A DNA stretch of 26,700 bases from UBA11540 sp003445125 (lineage in GTDB: Bacteria; Bacillota; Clostridia; Oscillospirales; Ruminococcaceae). The stretch is taken from NCBI GenBank assembly GCA_937899435.1, contig CALBQG010000034.1:1-26700 (forward strand), written 5' to 3'. Below, piece by piece: positions 1 to 7,320 of the stretch; position 1 is the stretch's first letter, and every line of letters starts with the position of its first letter. The translations under genes and the position numbers were made by a program. Under the pieces are notes generated by a model, which saw only the letters and a list, made by a program, of their open reading frames with translations, had not been told where the DNA came from and searched no databases.

Positions 1-7
1 CTTTGCT

Positions 8-36
8 ATTATAGCACTCCTCAGCCCTCTTGTCAA
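8..36 (-). promoter_or_regulatory. perfect-consensus sigma-A promoter facing out of the left edge
   Basis: On the minus strand the sequence holds TTGACA (31-36), a 17-base spacer and TATAAT (8-13), a full match to the vegetative consensus. Directly upstream of the -35 box (about 41-70) lie phased A-tracts on the same strand, which look like an UP element. Transcription would start near the first base of the window and run left, so the gene it drives is not visible. Perfect boxes with an UP-like element are typical of rRNA, tRNA or very highly expressed genes; which applies here is unknown. Confidence 0.8.
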
Positions 37-191
37 CTACTTTTTTCGATTTTTTTCGATTTTGTTCTTTTGGTAATGCTGCCGCACTCAAGCACAACGA
101 TTATCATACCCAAGACGGATTATATTATAATCGGTAGATGCCCTTTTTTCTCTGGCAGGCGGTCAATCAATCTCCATTTCTCGCTTTCCGA

Positions 192-220
192 TTGCAAAAA
201 GCAAAGTTCCGTGATATACT
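192..220 (+). promoter_or_regulatory. promoter of the alkyltransferase gene
   Basis: TTGCAA (192-197), a 17-base spacer and TATACT (215-220) form a good sigma-A promoter. The predicted start near 227 lies just before the GGAGGT ribosome binding site (235-240), so it supports the ATG at 249 as the true start and rules out the longer frame beginning at 138. Confidence 0.65.
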
Positions 221-248
221 GAAAAGCGGAGGGCGGAGGTCGATTATA

Positions 249-755
249 ATGTATTCCTATATTTATCACACGCCTCGTGAGCTTGATGATCTGCAACTGT
301 TCAGCGATGGAAAATTTTTGACCGGCGTTTGCTTTATTTATTCCAAAGATGCAAAAAAGTTTTCCGAAGACGCCGTGGAGGCTTCTCTGCCGGTTTTTGA
401 AGAAACCGTGCGGTGGTTGGACATATATTTTGACGGGAGAGACCCCGGAAAACTCCCACCGTACCGTTTAACCGATGCTTCCGACTTCCAGAAAGAGGTC
501 GCAGAGAGAATGTTGAAAATTTCTTACGGGGAAACCATCACCTACGGGCAGATTGCCGACGAGCTTGCCGAAGCCCGCCACATCAAAAAAATGTCGGCAC
601 AGGCGGTGGGCGGTGCCGTGGGAAGAAACCCGCTTTGTATTCTGATTCCCTGCCATCGGGTGGTTGGCGCAGGCGGGAAAATGACCGGATACGGCGGCGG
701 GTTGTCCAACAAAATCCGTCTGTTGCAGCTGGAAAAGGTCATTCCCGAACCGTAA
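249..755 (+). CDS. ogt: methylated-DNA--[protein]-cysteine S-methyltransferase
   Basis: This 168-residue protein should remove O6-alkyl groups from guanine (and O4-alkyl from thymine) in DNA by a suicidal transfer to its own cysteine. The active-site motif IPCHRVVG is present with Cys135, followed by the GYGGG turn and the conserved SNKIRLLQLE helix; the helix-turn-helix that flips the base lies around residues 95-125. The N-terminal 70 residues are the usual RNase H-like domain. Length fits the Ogt class. GGAGGT sits 8 bases before ATG 249, and a promoter lies just upstream. It is a single-gene unit closed by a terminator at 762-800. The family call is secure; ogt is used as the generic symbol and no Ada regulatory domain is present. 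Confidence 0.93.
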   Translation: MYSYIYHTPRELDDLQLFSDGKFLTGVCFIYSKDAKKFSEDAVEASLPVFEETVRWLDIYFDGRDPGKLPPYRLTDASDFQKEVAERMLKISYGETITYGQIADELAEARHIKKMSAQAVGGAVGRNPLCILIPCHRVVGAGGKMTGYGGGLSNKIRLLQLEKVIPEP

Positions 756-761
756 AATTCA

Positions 762-800
762 AAATCGGGCATCCGCAAAACACGGGTGTCCGATTTTTTT
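762..800 (+). terminator. intrinsic terminator after ogt
   Basis: A 14-base-pair stem (762-775 with about 783-796, two G-U pairs) starts soon after the ogt stop and runs into seven T residues. Confidence 0.75.
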
Positions 801-820
801 GCAAAAAAGCGGTGGAAAAC

Positions 821-849
821 TTGCAGTTTTCCCATATTTATGCTATACT
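821..849 (+). promoter_or_regulatory. promoter of the 61-residue protein gene
   Basis: TTGCAG (821-826), a 17-base spacer and TATACT (844-849). The expected start near 856 is followed by GGGAGGT at 864-870 and ATG at 876. Confidence 0.65.
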
Positions 850-875
850 TATTCCATATATTCGGGAGGTGCGGC

Positions 876-1061
876 ATGATTTTCAAAATTAACGACAAAG
901 TGCGCATTTTATCTTCAGGTAAAACCGGAAGAGTGTGCGATATCACCACCGACAACGGTGTCCGTTACTACACGGTTGATTGCTATGACGATGTTCCTTG
1001 TGCCTGTATGGCTGCCGCTGTTTTCACCGTGCCCGAACCGGATCTGGATTTTGCGGACTGA
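876..1061 (+). CDS. small conserved-looking protein of unknown function
   Basis: A 61-residue acidic protein that I cannot assign to a family. The N-terminal half (INDKVRILSSGKTGRV, then the alternating strands up to YYTVDCYD) has the pattern of a small SH3-like or KOW-like beta barrel, as seen in proteins that bind RNA or other proteins. It has three cysteines (in CDI, DCYDD and CACMA contexts) and a low-complexity acidic tail. No signal peptide or membrane segment is seen. The start is well supported: GGGAGGT at 864-870 sits 5 bases before ATG 876 and a promoter lies at 821-849. It appears to be its own transcription unit just before murC. That it is a real gene is likely; its role is not known. 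Confidence 0.7.
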   Translation: MIFKINDKVRILSSGKTGRVCDITTDNGVRYYTVDCYDDVPCACMAAAVFTVPEPDLDFAD

Positions 1062-1090
1062 TGACATTTTTCCTTTTTTCGGTGTATAAT
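1061..1090 (+). promoter_or_regulatory. promoter of the murC-nrdR operon
   Basis: ATGACA (1061-1066), an 18-base spacer and a perfect TATAAT (1085-1090). It begins at the last base of the preceding gene and lies 35 bases before the murC start codon. Confidence 0.6.
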
Positions 1091-1125
1091 AAAAATAGAT
1101 TCTTTTTTGAGAACGGAGAATTTGC

Positions 1126-2514
1126 ATGGAGATTTACGACGAGCGTCTTTTGCAGCATAAAAAACACATTCATTTCATCGGCATCGGCGGTTCCGGAATG
1201 TTTCCGATCGTTCAGATCCTGCACGCGGAAGGGTTCTACATTACCGGCTCTGACAACAACGAAACGGAAACACTTCAGATCGAACGTGACATGGGAATTC
1301 CGATTTTTCTCGGTCAGCGCGCCGAAAACATCCAAGGGGCGGATCTGATCGTCTACACCGCCGCCATTATGGCAGACAATCCCGAACTGATTGCCGCCCG
1401 CGAGAGCGGCGTGGACACCATTGAGCGTTCGGTGATGCTGGGACTTTTGACGCGCCGTTACGATCGCGCGGTCTGCATCAGCGGCACTCACGGAAAAACC
1501 ACCACCACTTCCATGCTCACACAGATTCTGGTGGAGGCGAAAATGGATCCGACTGCGGTCATCGGCGGAAAGCTCCCGCTTATTCACGGCAGCGGCATTG
1601 CGGGAAAAAGCGACATCATGGTATGTGAATCGTGCGAATTTGTGGACACGTTTCTAAAGCTCTCCCCGAACATTGCCGTGATTCTCAATATCGACGAGGA
1701 TCATCTGGATTATTTCAAAACGCTCGACAACATCATCCGTTCCTTCCGCAAATTTGCGCAAATGGCAGACAAGGCGCTGATCTACAACGGTGACGACGAA
1801 AACACAAGAAAAGCCGTAGAAGGAATCAATCACCTCAAGCGTCTAACCTTCGGCTATGCGAAAACCAACGATTATTACCCCGACAATATTCAGTACCATC
1901 AAGGAATCGGCACCTCCTTTGACCTGTGCTTCCGCGGTGAAAAACTCTGCCGTCTGACGATGAACATTCCGGGAAACCACAACATTCTCAACACGGTTGC
2001 CGCCTGTGCCGCCGCGTTGGAGGTCGGGTGTCCCGCCGAAAAAATTGCCGAAAGCGTGCCGCATTTTCGCGGCGCCGCCCGTCGGTTTGAAGTGCTCGGA
2101 AAGGTTCACGGATTTACCGTGGCGGACGACTATGCCCATCACCCACGTGAACTGGAGGTAACGCTCAGAACCGCCAAATCCCTTAATTTCAAACGTGTGT
2201 GGGCAGTTTTTCAGCCGTTCACCTACTCCCGCACCGCCATTCTTTTCGACGATTTCGTGAAAGCACTGTCCATTGCCGACCGTGTTGTGCTTTCGGAAAT
2301 CATGGGTTCGCGCGAGAAAAACACGTACAATATCTATGCCAAAGATCTCGCCGAAAAAATCGACGGCTGCGTATGGTTTCCCACTTTTGAGGAAATCGCG
2401 GATTACATTCTCAAAAACGCCGAAGAGGGCGACCTGGTCATCACGCTCGGCTGCGGTGATATTTACAAATGCGCCCGTATGCTGATGAAGCACGGGACAG
2501 AAGAATTACATTAA
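1126..2514 (+). CDS. murC: UDP-N-acetylmuramate--L-alanine ligase
   Basis: MurC adds L-alanine to UDP-N-acetylmuramic acid with ATP, the first step in building the peptidoglycan stem peptide in the cytoplasm. The 462-residue protein has the three Mur-ligase domains: the Rossmann motif HFIGIGGSGM (residues 16-25), the ATP P-loop GTHGKTTTT (120-128), the metal-binding region NIDEDHLDYF (188-197), and the C-terminal motif DDYAHHP (334-340). The segment ESCEFVDTFL replaces the more common EADEYDRSF form. The N-terminal motif and the PNIAVILNID context favour MurC over MurD, MurE or the Mpl ligase. A GGAGA site precedes ATG 1126. It is first in a six-gene plus-strand operon. Confidence 0.9.
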   Translation: MEIYDERLLQHKKHIHFIGIGGSGMFPIVQILHAEGFYITGSDNNETETLQIERDMGIPIFLGQRAENIQGADLIVYTAAIMADNPELIAARESGVDTIERSVMLGLLTRRYDRAVCISGTHGKTTTTSMLTQILVEAKMDPTAVIGGKLPLIHGSGIAGKSDIMVCESCEFVDTFLKLSPNIAVILNIDEDHLDYFKTLDNIIRSFRKFAQMADKALIYNGDDENTRKAVEGINHLKRLTFGYAKTNDYYPDNIQYHQGIGTSFDLCFRGEKLCRLTMNIPGNHNILNTVAACAAALEVGCPAEKIAESVPHFRGAARRFEVLGKVHGFTVADDYAHHPRELEVTLRTAKSLNFKRVWAVFQPFTYSRTAILFDDFVKALSIADRVVLSEIMGSREKNTYNIYAKDLAEKIDGCVWFPTFEEIADYILKNAEEGDLVITLGCGDIYKCARMLMKHGTEELH

Positions 2515-2526
2515 CGGAGGTTTCTT

Positions 2527-3006
2527 ATGGATCGGATTTTATCGCTTTTGAACCAAAACGCCAAACTGACAAACAAACAGCTTGCCGTGATGCTCAACAC
2601 CACGGAGGAAGCTGTGGCGGCACAGATTGCCGACTATGAAAAAAGAGGAATCATCAACGGGTATCAGGCGCTGATCGACTGGTACAGCGTGGACAAAGAA
2701 TATGTCATTGCGTTGATTGAAGTCAACGTCACCCCGCAGCGTGACCACGGATTTGACGAGCTGGCAAGCAAAATCACCGAGTACAGCGAAGTGGACAGTG
2801 TGTATCTGATGAGCGGCAGCTATGATCTGTTCGTTTCCATCTCCGGACGTTCCTTCAAGGAAGTGGCAATGTTTGTTTCCAAACGTCTTTCCACGCTTGA
2901 CGGCGTGACCTCGACCGCGACGCATTTTGTGCTAAAAAAATACAAGGACAACGGCGTGTTGCTGCACAAAGGGGAAATTGACGAAAGGGGCAACGCTTCG
3001 CTGTGA
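2527..3006 (+). CDS. Lrp/AsnC-family transcriptional regulator
   Basis: This 159-residue protein should bind DNA and sense an amino acid. Residues 1-50 are a winged helix-turn-helix of the AsnC type (AKLTNKQLAVMLNTTEEAV), and residues about 65-140 are the RAM ligand-binding and dimerisation domain, with the VYLMSGSYDLFVSI stretch typical of the family. GGAGG at 2516-2520 lies 6 bases before ATG 2527. It sits 12 bases after murC and its stop overlaps the start of the aminotransferase, so the two are translationally coupled; a regulator paired with an aminotransferase is common in Firmicutes and suggests local control of amino-acid metabolism. The ligand cannot be told from sequence alone. Confidence 0.9.
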   Translation: MDRILSLLNQNAKLTNKQLAVMLNTTEEAVAAQIADYEKRGIINGYQALIDWYSVDKEYVIALIEVNVTPQRDHGFDELASKITEYSEVDSVYLMSGSYDLFVSISGRSFKEVAMFVSKRLSTLDGVTSTATHFVLKKYKDNGVLLHKGEIDERGNASL

Positions 3007-4172
3007 TGGACTACGAAAAACTCATGTCGGACAAGGTTGTCGGGCTGAAACCGTCCGGCATCCGAAAATTTTTTGATCTTGCCAACGAAATGAAAGACGT
3101 CATTTCGCTTGGTGTCGGCGAGCCGGATTTCAAGACCCCGTGGAGCATCCGCGAGGCGGGCATCCAGTCCCTCCAGGACGGAAAAACACGCTATACTGCC
3201 AATGCCGGACTGCTGAGCCTGCGTGAAGAAATCAGCCGCTATCTCGAACGCCGCTTTTCGCTGAAATACGATCCTCAAACCGAGCTTCTCGTTACGGTCG
3301 GCGGATCGGAAGCCATTGACGTACTGACACGGACGCTGATTAACCCCGGTGACGAAGTGATCGTTCCCGAACCGTGTTTTGTCGCCTATGCCCCGATTGC
3401 TACGATGGCGGGAGGCAAGGTGGTGACTGTCTGCACCCGTGCCGAGGACGGCTTCAAGCTGAAAGCCAAAGACCTGAAAGCCGCGATCACCGACAAGACT
3501 AAGCTGCTGGTACTTCCCTATCCGAACAACCCGACCGGTGCGGGGATGAACCGCGAAGATCTGGAGGAAATCGCCGAAGTGCTGCGCGGCACGGACATTC
3601 TGGTCATGTCGGATGAAATCTATGCGGAGCTTACATATGTCGGCAATCATGTGTCCATTGCCTCTCTCCCCGGTATGTGGGAGCGCACGGTTGTAGTCAA
3701 CGGTTTCTCCAAGAGCTATTCCATGACCGGATGGCGTCTTGGCTATGCCGCAGGTCCCGCACCGCTGCTCAAACAAATGACCAAGGTGCATCAATTTGCA
3801 ATCATGAGTTCCCCGACTACCAGTCAGTATGCCGCCATCGAAGCGTGCAAAAACTGCGACAAAGAAATTGAAAAAATGAGAAAAGAATATGATATGCGCC
3901 GCCGCTTCATGGTGGACGGGCTGAACAAAATGGGGCTGACCTGTTTTTCTCCCGAGGGCGCGTTTTATGTCTTTCCTTCGATCAAAAAAAGCGGGCTGAC
4001 CAGCGACGAATTCTGCCGCCGACTGCTGATGGAGCAGCATGTGGCTGTCATCCCCGGCACGGCGTTCGGCGACTGCGGCGAAGGATTTGTGCGTATTTCC
4101 TATTCGTATGCCGTCGATCATCTGCTGGAAGCGCTGTCGCGCATGGAAAAGTTTTTGGATCAATTGAGGTGA
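3006..4172 (+). CDS. pyridoxal-phosphate aminotransferase, class I/II
   Basis: A 388-residue fold-type I aminotransferase. Seen are the N-terminal GVGEPDF substrate loop, NNPTG (about 174-178), SDEIYAEL (about 202-209), and the catalytic lysine in FSKSYSMTGWRLGY (Lys236), which forms the internal aldimine with pyridoxal phosphate. A C-terminal arginine in the GFVRISYS motif should bind the substrate carboxylate. The pattern resembles aspartate or aromatic aminotransferases of the AspC/PatA group, but the amino-acid specificity is not readable. The ATG at 3006 overlaps the regulator's stop as TGATG; a GTG at 3003 is an alternative start. Partner of the Lrp-type regulator just upstream. Confidence 0.9.
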   Translation: MDYEKLMSDKVVGLKPSGIRKFFDLANEMKDVISLGVGEPDFKTPWSIREAGIQSLQDGKTRYTANAGLLSLREEISRYLERRFSLKYDPQTELLVTVGGSEAIDVLTRTLINPGDEVIVPEPCFVAYAPIATMAGGKVVTVCTRAEDGFKLKAKDLKAAITDKTKLLVLPYPNNPTGAGMNREDLEEIAEVLRGTDILVMSDEIYAELTYVGNHVSIASLPGMWERTVVVNGFSKSYSMTGWRLGYAAGPAPLLKQMTKVHQFAIMSSPTTSQYAAIEACKNCDKEIEKMRKEYDMRRRFMVDGLNKMGLTCFSPEGAFYVFPSIKKSGLTSDEFCRRLLMEQHVAVIPGTAFGDCGEGFVRISYSYAVDHLLEALSRMEKFLDQLR

Positions 4173-4176
4173 GCGC

Positions 4177-5013
4177 ATGATACTGACCGCCAAAGCGCCG
4201 GCAAAAATCAATCTCTCACTGGACATCGTGGGAACCCGCGACGACGGATATCATCTGATCGAATCAGTCATGCAGAGTATTTCTCTGTGCGACACCGTCA
4301 CCCTGCAAACCGGCACGAACGGGCTGGTCATCACCTGTGATCAGCAGGATGTCCCCTGTGACGAAAGCAACACTGTATACAAGGCGGCAGTTGCCTTCTT
4401 TGAGGAAGTCGGTCTGTCGGTGCCGCTGTCGATTCATATCGAAAAACACATTCCCTCACAGGCGGGACTGGGCGGCGCCAGCGCGGATGCCGCGGCGGTG
4501 CTTCATTTGCTCAACCGTCTGACGGGAGCGGAGCTGGACGACAAAATGCTCTCCAAAATCGGGCTTTCCGCCGGTGCGGACGTGCCGTTCTGCGTGACGG
4601 GGAAAACTGCCCTTTGCACGGGAATCGGGGAAATTGTCGCACCGATCCACAGTGCGGCGGAATTTTCTCTGCTGATCGTCAAACCCGATTTCGGATTTGA
4701 CACGCCCTCCATGTACAAAAAATACGACCAAGGGACTTTCCCGCCGAAAAACAATCACGCCGCCGTGGTACAAGCCCTGCGCGCCGGTGATATTCACGGG
4801 CTCGCCGAACACGTTGGCAATGTATTTGAGGATATTGCCGATGACGCACGGATTGCCGCTGTACGCGATGCACTTCTCAAGGCGGGTGCACTCGGTGCCT
4901 GCATGAGCGGAAGCGGAAGTGCCGTTTACGGCATTTTTGAACACACGCCGCCCGCGCTCACGCTTCCCGGCTGCACGGTGTATTCCGCAAAAACGGAGGC
5001 GTCCTCGATATGA
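4177..5013 (+). CDS. ispE: 4-diphosphocytidyl-2-C-methyl-D-erythritol kinase
   Basis: IspE phosphorylates CDP-methylerythritol in the non-mevalonate pathway to isoprenoids, which among other things supplies the undecaprenyl carrier for cell-wall synthesis. The 278-residue protein is a GHMP kinase: AKAPAKINLSLDI with the catalytic Lys10, the ATP loop PSQAGLGGASADAA (93-106), GADVPF with the catalytic Asp135, and the C-terminal ACMSGSGSAVYGIF glycine loop. GAGGTGAG precedes ATG 4177, four bases after the aminotransferase stop. Its own stop overlaps the next start by four bases (ATGA), so translation is coupled. Confidence 0.95.
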   Translation: MILTAKAPAKINLSLDIVGTRDDGYHLIESVMQSISLCDTVTLQTGTNGLVITCDQQDVPCDESNTVYKAAVAFFEEVGLSVPLSIHIEKHIPSQAGLGGASADAAAVLHLLNRLTGAELDDKMLSKIGLSAGADVPFCVTGKTALCTGIGEIVAPIHSAAEFSLLIVKPDFGFDTPSMYKKYDQGTFPPKNNHAAVVQALRAGDIHGLAEHVGNVFEDIADDARIAAVRDALLKAGALGACMSGSGSAVYGIFEHTPPALTLPGCTVYSAKTEASSI

Positions 5014-5789
5014 TCGTTCCCGGAATTTCCAGCGCCTGTCTCTATCCCTGCCCTACCGAAGAAGCGGTCGGCTATCTGACCGACCGTGGGGTGAACCACA
5101 TCGAAATCTTTTTCAACTCGCCTTCCGAGCTTCAAAAATCCTTCACGGATGCTCTGCCGCTCAACGGTGCGACCGTTCACGCCATTCACCCGTTTACCAG
5201 CGCCATTGAGCCTCTGTTTTTCTTCACCACCTACGAGCGCCGTTTCTACGACGCGTTGGAGCTGTACAAATCCTATTTTTGTGCAGCACAGAACCTGAAC
5301 TGCCATCAAATGGTTTTGCACGGCGACAAGGTGGAAAAGCACACCATTGACGACGAAGCCTATTTTGAACGCGTTGCCAAGATTCGCGAAGCCGCCCGTC
5401 CCTACGGAGTGGAGGTACTGCAGGAAAATCTGTCCATCTACCGCTGCCGCACACCGGATTTTGTGCGCCGTATGCGCGCTTATCTGCACGACGACATCGG
5501 ATTTGTTTTTGATTTGAAGCAGGCAGTGCGTTCCGGTGCCGATCCGATGGACATGATCGACACCATGGGACCGTGTCTGAAGCACATTCACATCAGCGAT
5601 CACGACGACGGCGGACATGACTGTCTGATTCCCGGATGCGGAAATTTCGACTACCGCCCGCTGCTTGACAAGCTCGCCGCAATATCTTACGACGGCGCCA
5701 TGCTTATTGAGGTTTACCGGCACAATTACGGCCGTCCCGAAGAACTGCTTGACGGTCTTGCCTTTTTGAAAAATCTGATACAGGAGTGA
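5010..5789 (+). CDS. sugar phosphate isomerase/epimerase-like TIM-barrel protein
   Basis: A 259-residue xylose-isomerase-like (AP endonuclease family 2) TIM barrel. The metal-site pattern of the family is visible: His104 in MVLHGD, Glu139 in LQENLSIY, Asp168 in FVFDLKQA, His194/His198 in HIHISDHDDGG, and Glu234 in MLIEVYR. Members act as sugar isomerases or epimerases, inosose or hydroxypyruvate isomerases, or endonuclease IV; the substrate cannot be named. It overlaps ispE by four bases and lies four bases before nrdR, so it is embedded in the operon, but its link to isoprenoid or nucleotide metabolism is unclear. Confidence 0.85.
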   Translation: MIVPGISSACLYPCPTEEAVGYLTDRGVNHIEIFFNSPSELQKSFTDALPLNGATVHAIHPFTSAIEPLFFFTTYERRFYDALELYKSYFCAAQNLNCHQMVLHGDKVEKHTIDDEAYFERVAKIREAARPYGVEVLQENLSIYRCRTPDFVRRMRAYLHDDIGFVFDLKQAVRSGADPMDMIDTMGPCLKHIHISDHDDGGHDCLIPGCGNFDYRPLLDKLAAISYDGAMLIEVYRHNYGRPEELLDGLAFLKNLIQE

Positions 5790-5793
5790 TTAT

Positions 5794-6261
5794 ATGAAAT
5801 GCCCCTTCTGCGGATATGTTGAAAGCAAGGTACTGGACACCCGTTCCGTGGACGACGGAAGCAAGATCCGCCGCCGCCGCGAATGTCTCAGCTGCAGCAA
5901 GCGCTTCACCTCCTATGAAACCATCGAACTTTTGCCGATCATCGTCATCAAGCGCGACAAAACGCGCGAGCCGTTTGACCGCAACAAACTGATGAACGGA
6001 ATTCTGCGTGCCTGTGAAAAGCGTCCGATCTCCGTGGACACCATTCACCGCGTGGTGGACGAAATTGAAACCACTCTGCAAAACCGACTGGAAGCCGAGG
6101 TCTCTTCGGCACAGATCGGCGAACTGACCTGCGAAAAGCTCAAGGCAATCGACGACGTGGCGTATGTGCGTTTTGCGTCGGTTTACCGCCAGTTCGGCGA
6201 CCTGAACACTTTTATGGCAGAGCTTAAAAAGCTCATCAACGACGAAACCGAGAAAAAATGA
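5794..6261 (+). CDS. nrdR: transcriptional repressor NrdR
   Basis: NrdR represses ribonucleotide reductase genes in response to ATP/dATP levels. The 155-residue protein has the N-terminal zinc ribbon with Cys3, Cys6, Cys31 and Cys34 (CPFC and CLSC), the basic DNA-binding stretch KIRRRRE, and an ATP-cone domain from about residue 48 to 138 (VIKRDKTREPFDRNKLMNGI). Length and motif spacing fit the family closely. An AGGAG site precedes ATG 5794. It is the last gene of the murC operon and is followed by a terminator at 6303-6354. No ribonucleotide reductase gene is present in the window. Confidence 0.96.
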   Translation: MKCPFCGYVESKVLDTRSVDDGSKIRRRRECLSCSKRFTSYETIELLPIIVIKRDKTREPFDRNKLMNGILRACEKRPISVDTIHRVVDEIETTLQNRLEAEVSSAQIGELTCEKLKAIDDVAYVRFASVYRQFGDLNTFMAELKKLINDETEKK

Positions 6262-6302
6262 CCACTTCAAAATTTTTCCTGCGCAAACCGAAATCGAACA
6301 GT

Positions 6303-6354
6303 AAAAAGGCACCTCCTGCCGCAGTCTTTATTCTGCAGTCGAAGGTGCCTTTAT
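6303..6354 (+). terminator. terminator of the murC-nrdR operon
   Basis: A perfect 10-base-pair outer stem (6305-6314 with 6343-6352) encloses a smaller GCAG/CTGC stem and is flanked by A- and T-rich runs on both sides. It may work in both directions, also ending the minus-strand deacylase gene. The rest of the 6262-6417 gap shows nothing else. Confidence 0.8.
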
Positions 6355-6417
6355 ATTAAAAAATCTGCTGCTATTCCGAAAAGCGGTTTCTTTCTGTTCT
6401 ACGTATCGCTGCTGTTC

Positions 6418-6906
6418 TCAAAGCGCGGCGACTTCCGTTTCGTTCCCGTGTGCCCGCAAAATCCCGATCAGATCCTCCACTTTCAGCCATACCGTCGCTG
6501 TATTCTCGTTCGGATGCACGCCGATCAGTCCCCTGCCTTCAAAAAATCCTTCGTCCAGATAGACCTTCACGCGTCGCTCCTCGTCATTCAGCACGCCGAA
6601 TGGTGTCACGGAACCGGGCGTCAGCTTCAGAATTGCCTCCATATCCTCCGCCGATGCAAAGCTCAGCGGACGCAATTGGTGCGCCTTGCGAAATTCCTTC
6701 AAATCCACCCGCTTGTCTCCTTTGACGGTGATCAGATAATAATCTCTCTTTTTGTCATCCCGCACGAACAGATTTTTGGCATCGGCTTCCGGGTACGGAA
6801 TCTCCACATTCGCCATTTCCGCCATATGAAAAACCGCTTCATGCTCCGTTACCTCATAGCGGATGCCTTGCTCCTTCAAAAAAGCATAAACTTCCTGTTT
6901 TGTCAT
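6418..6906 (-). CDS. prolyl-tRNA editing deacylase (YbaK/PrdX type)
   Basis: A 162-residue stand-alone editing domain of the YbaK/ProRS-INS superfamily, which hydrolyses wrongly charged aminoacyl-tRNA such as Ala-tRNA(Pro). Visible are the N-terminal MTKQEVYAFLKEQGIRYEV helix region, HEAVFHMAEM, the KNLFVRDDKKRDYYLI core with the catalytic-type lysine context KGDKRVD, and the TPGSVTPFGVLND loop typical of PrdX/ProX proteins. The start at 6906 is chosen because GAGG lies 8 bases upstream and because the promoter at 6938-6966 would start transcription near 6931, which leaves the further-upstream ATG at 6927 without a leader. ATG 6912 is possible. Single-gene unit. Confidence 0.88.
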   Translation of the reverse strand: MTKQEVYAFLKEQGIRYEVTEHEAVFHMAEMANVEIPYPEADAKNLFVRDDKKRDYYLITVKGDKRVDLKEFRKAHQLRPLSFASAEDMEAILKLTPGSVTPFGVLNDEERRVKVYLDEGFFEGRGLIGVHPNENTATVWLKVEDLIGILRAHGNETEVAAL

Positions 6907-6937
6907 AGTCATTTCCTCTTTTTCCATTATTCCTATG

Positions 6938-6966
6938 ATTTTACCATAAAACCGCCCGCATTTCAA
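6938..6966 (-). promoter_or_regulatory. promoter of the editing deacylase gene
   Basis: On the minus strand: TTGAAA (6961-6966), a 17-base spacer and TAAAAT (6938-6943) with an extended -10 TATGG upstream of it. Expected start near 6931. Confidence 0.7.
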
Positions 6967-6978
6967 GCAAAAAGCGAA

Positions 6979-7020
6979 AATCCCATGCGGCGAAAGCGCA
7001 CGCTTTCGCCGCATGGGATT
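6979..7020 (-). terminator. strong hairpin terminator after feoA
   Basis: A perfect 20-base inverted repeat (6979-6998 and 7001-7020) with only two bases between the arms. It starts inside the feoA stop codon and is followed on the minus strand by T-rich sequence. It ends the adhE-feoA run. Confidence 0.8.
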
Positions 7021-7253
7021 TATTTTTCAATCAGAATATCGCGGCAATCTTCCCGTCGGATCGCAATGACCGCTCCGCGGATGAAAAACGCGCGAGGATC
7101 TCCGCAGGGACTTTTTCCCACACACTCGATCCGTGTTTTCTCGATCAGCCCGATATCCCTTAACCGTCTGCGCATATCACCGACGCTGTGAAGACAGGCG
7201 ATCACACCGGATTGCCCCGGTTCAAGTTCGTCAAGCCCGACTCTCTGTTTCAT
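7020..7253 (-). CDS. feoA: FeoA-domain protein
   Basis: A 77-residue SH3-like FeoA protein. FeoA assists the FeoB ferrous-iron channel, or more generally acts as a small partner for iron-linked proteins. The family pattern GQSGVIACLHSVGDMRRRLRDIGL and the C-terminal GAVIAIRREDCRDILI are clear. An AAAGGG site lies 6 bases before ATG 7253. No feoB is adjacent; instead the gene follows a hydrogenase-type iron protein and its phosphatase on the same strand, 67 bases after the phosphatase stop. Its start codon lies inside one arm of a 9-base inverted repeat (7251-7294), which may control its translation. Confidence 0.88.
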   Translation of the reverse strand: MKQRVGLDELEPGQSGVIACLHSVGDMRRRLRDIGLIEKTRIECVGKSPCGDPRAFFIRGAVIAIRREDCRDILIEK

Positions 7254-7294
7254 AGGATACCCTTTCTGTGGGATGATTTGCGTTTTATCCTATG
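7251..7294 (-). promoter_or_regulatory. inverted repeat covering the feoA start codon
   Basis: Perfect 9-base arms at 7251-7259 and 7286-7294 (CATAGGATA and TATCCTATG on the plus strand) separated by 26 bases. In the mRNA the downstream arm contains the feoA ATG, while the AAAGGG ribosome site lies in the loop. Possible translational control or RNA processing site; function is inferred only. Confidence 0.45.
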
Positions 7295-7320
7295 CACAGC
7301 AAGGGCAATCGGTTCCGCTT

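Noticed and set aside
43..65. Tandem T-rich repeat (TTTTTTCGA units)
   Set aside because: Only two to three short units; better explained as the A-tract element upstream of the leftward promoter.
2820..4226. Long minus-strand open frame (468 codons) opposite the aminotransferase
   Set aside because: Fully overlapped by recognised plus-strand genes, with no domain and no start signals; composition is that of a shadow frame.
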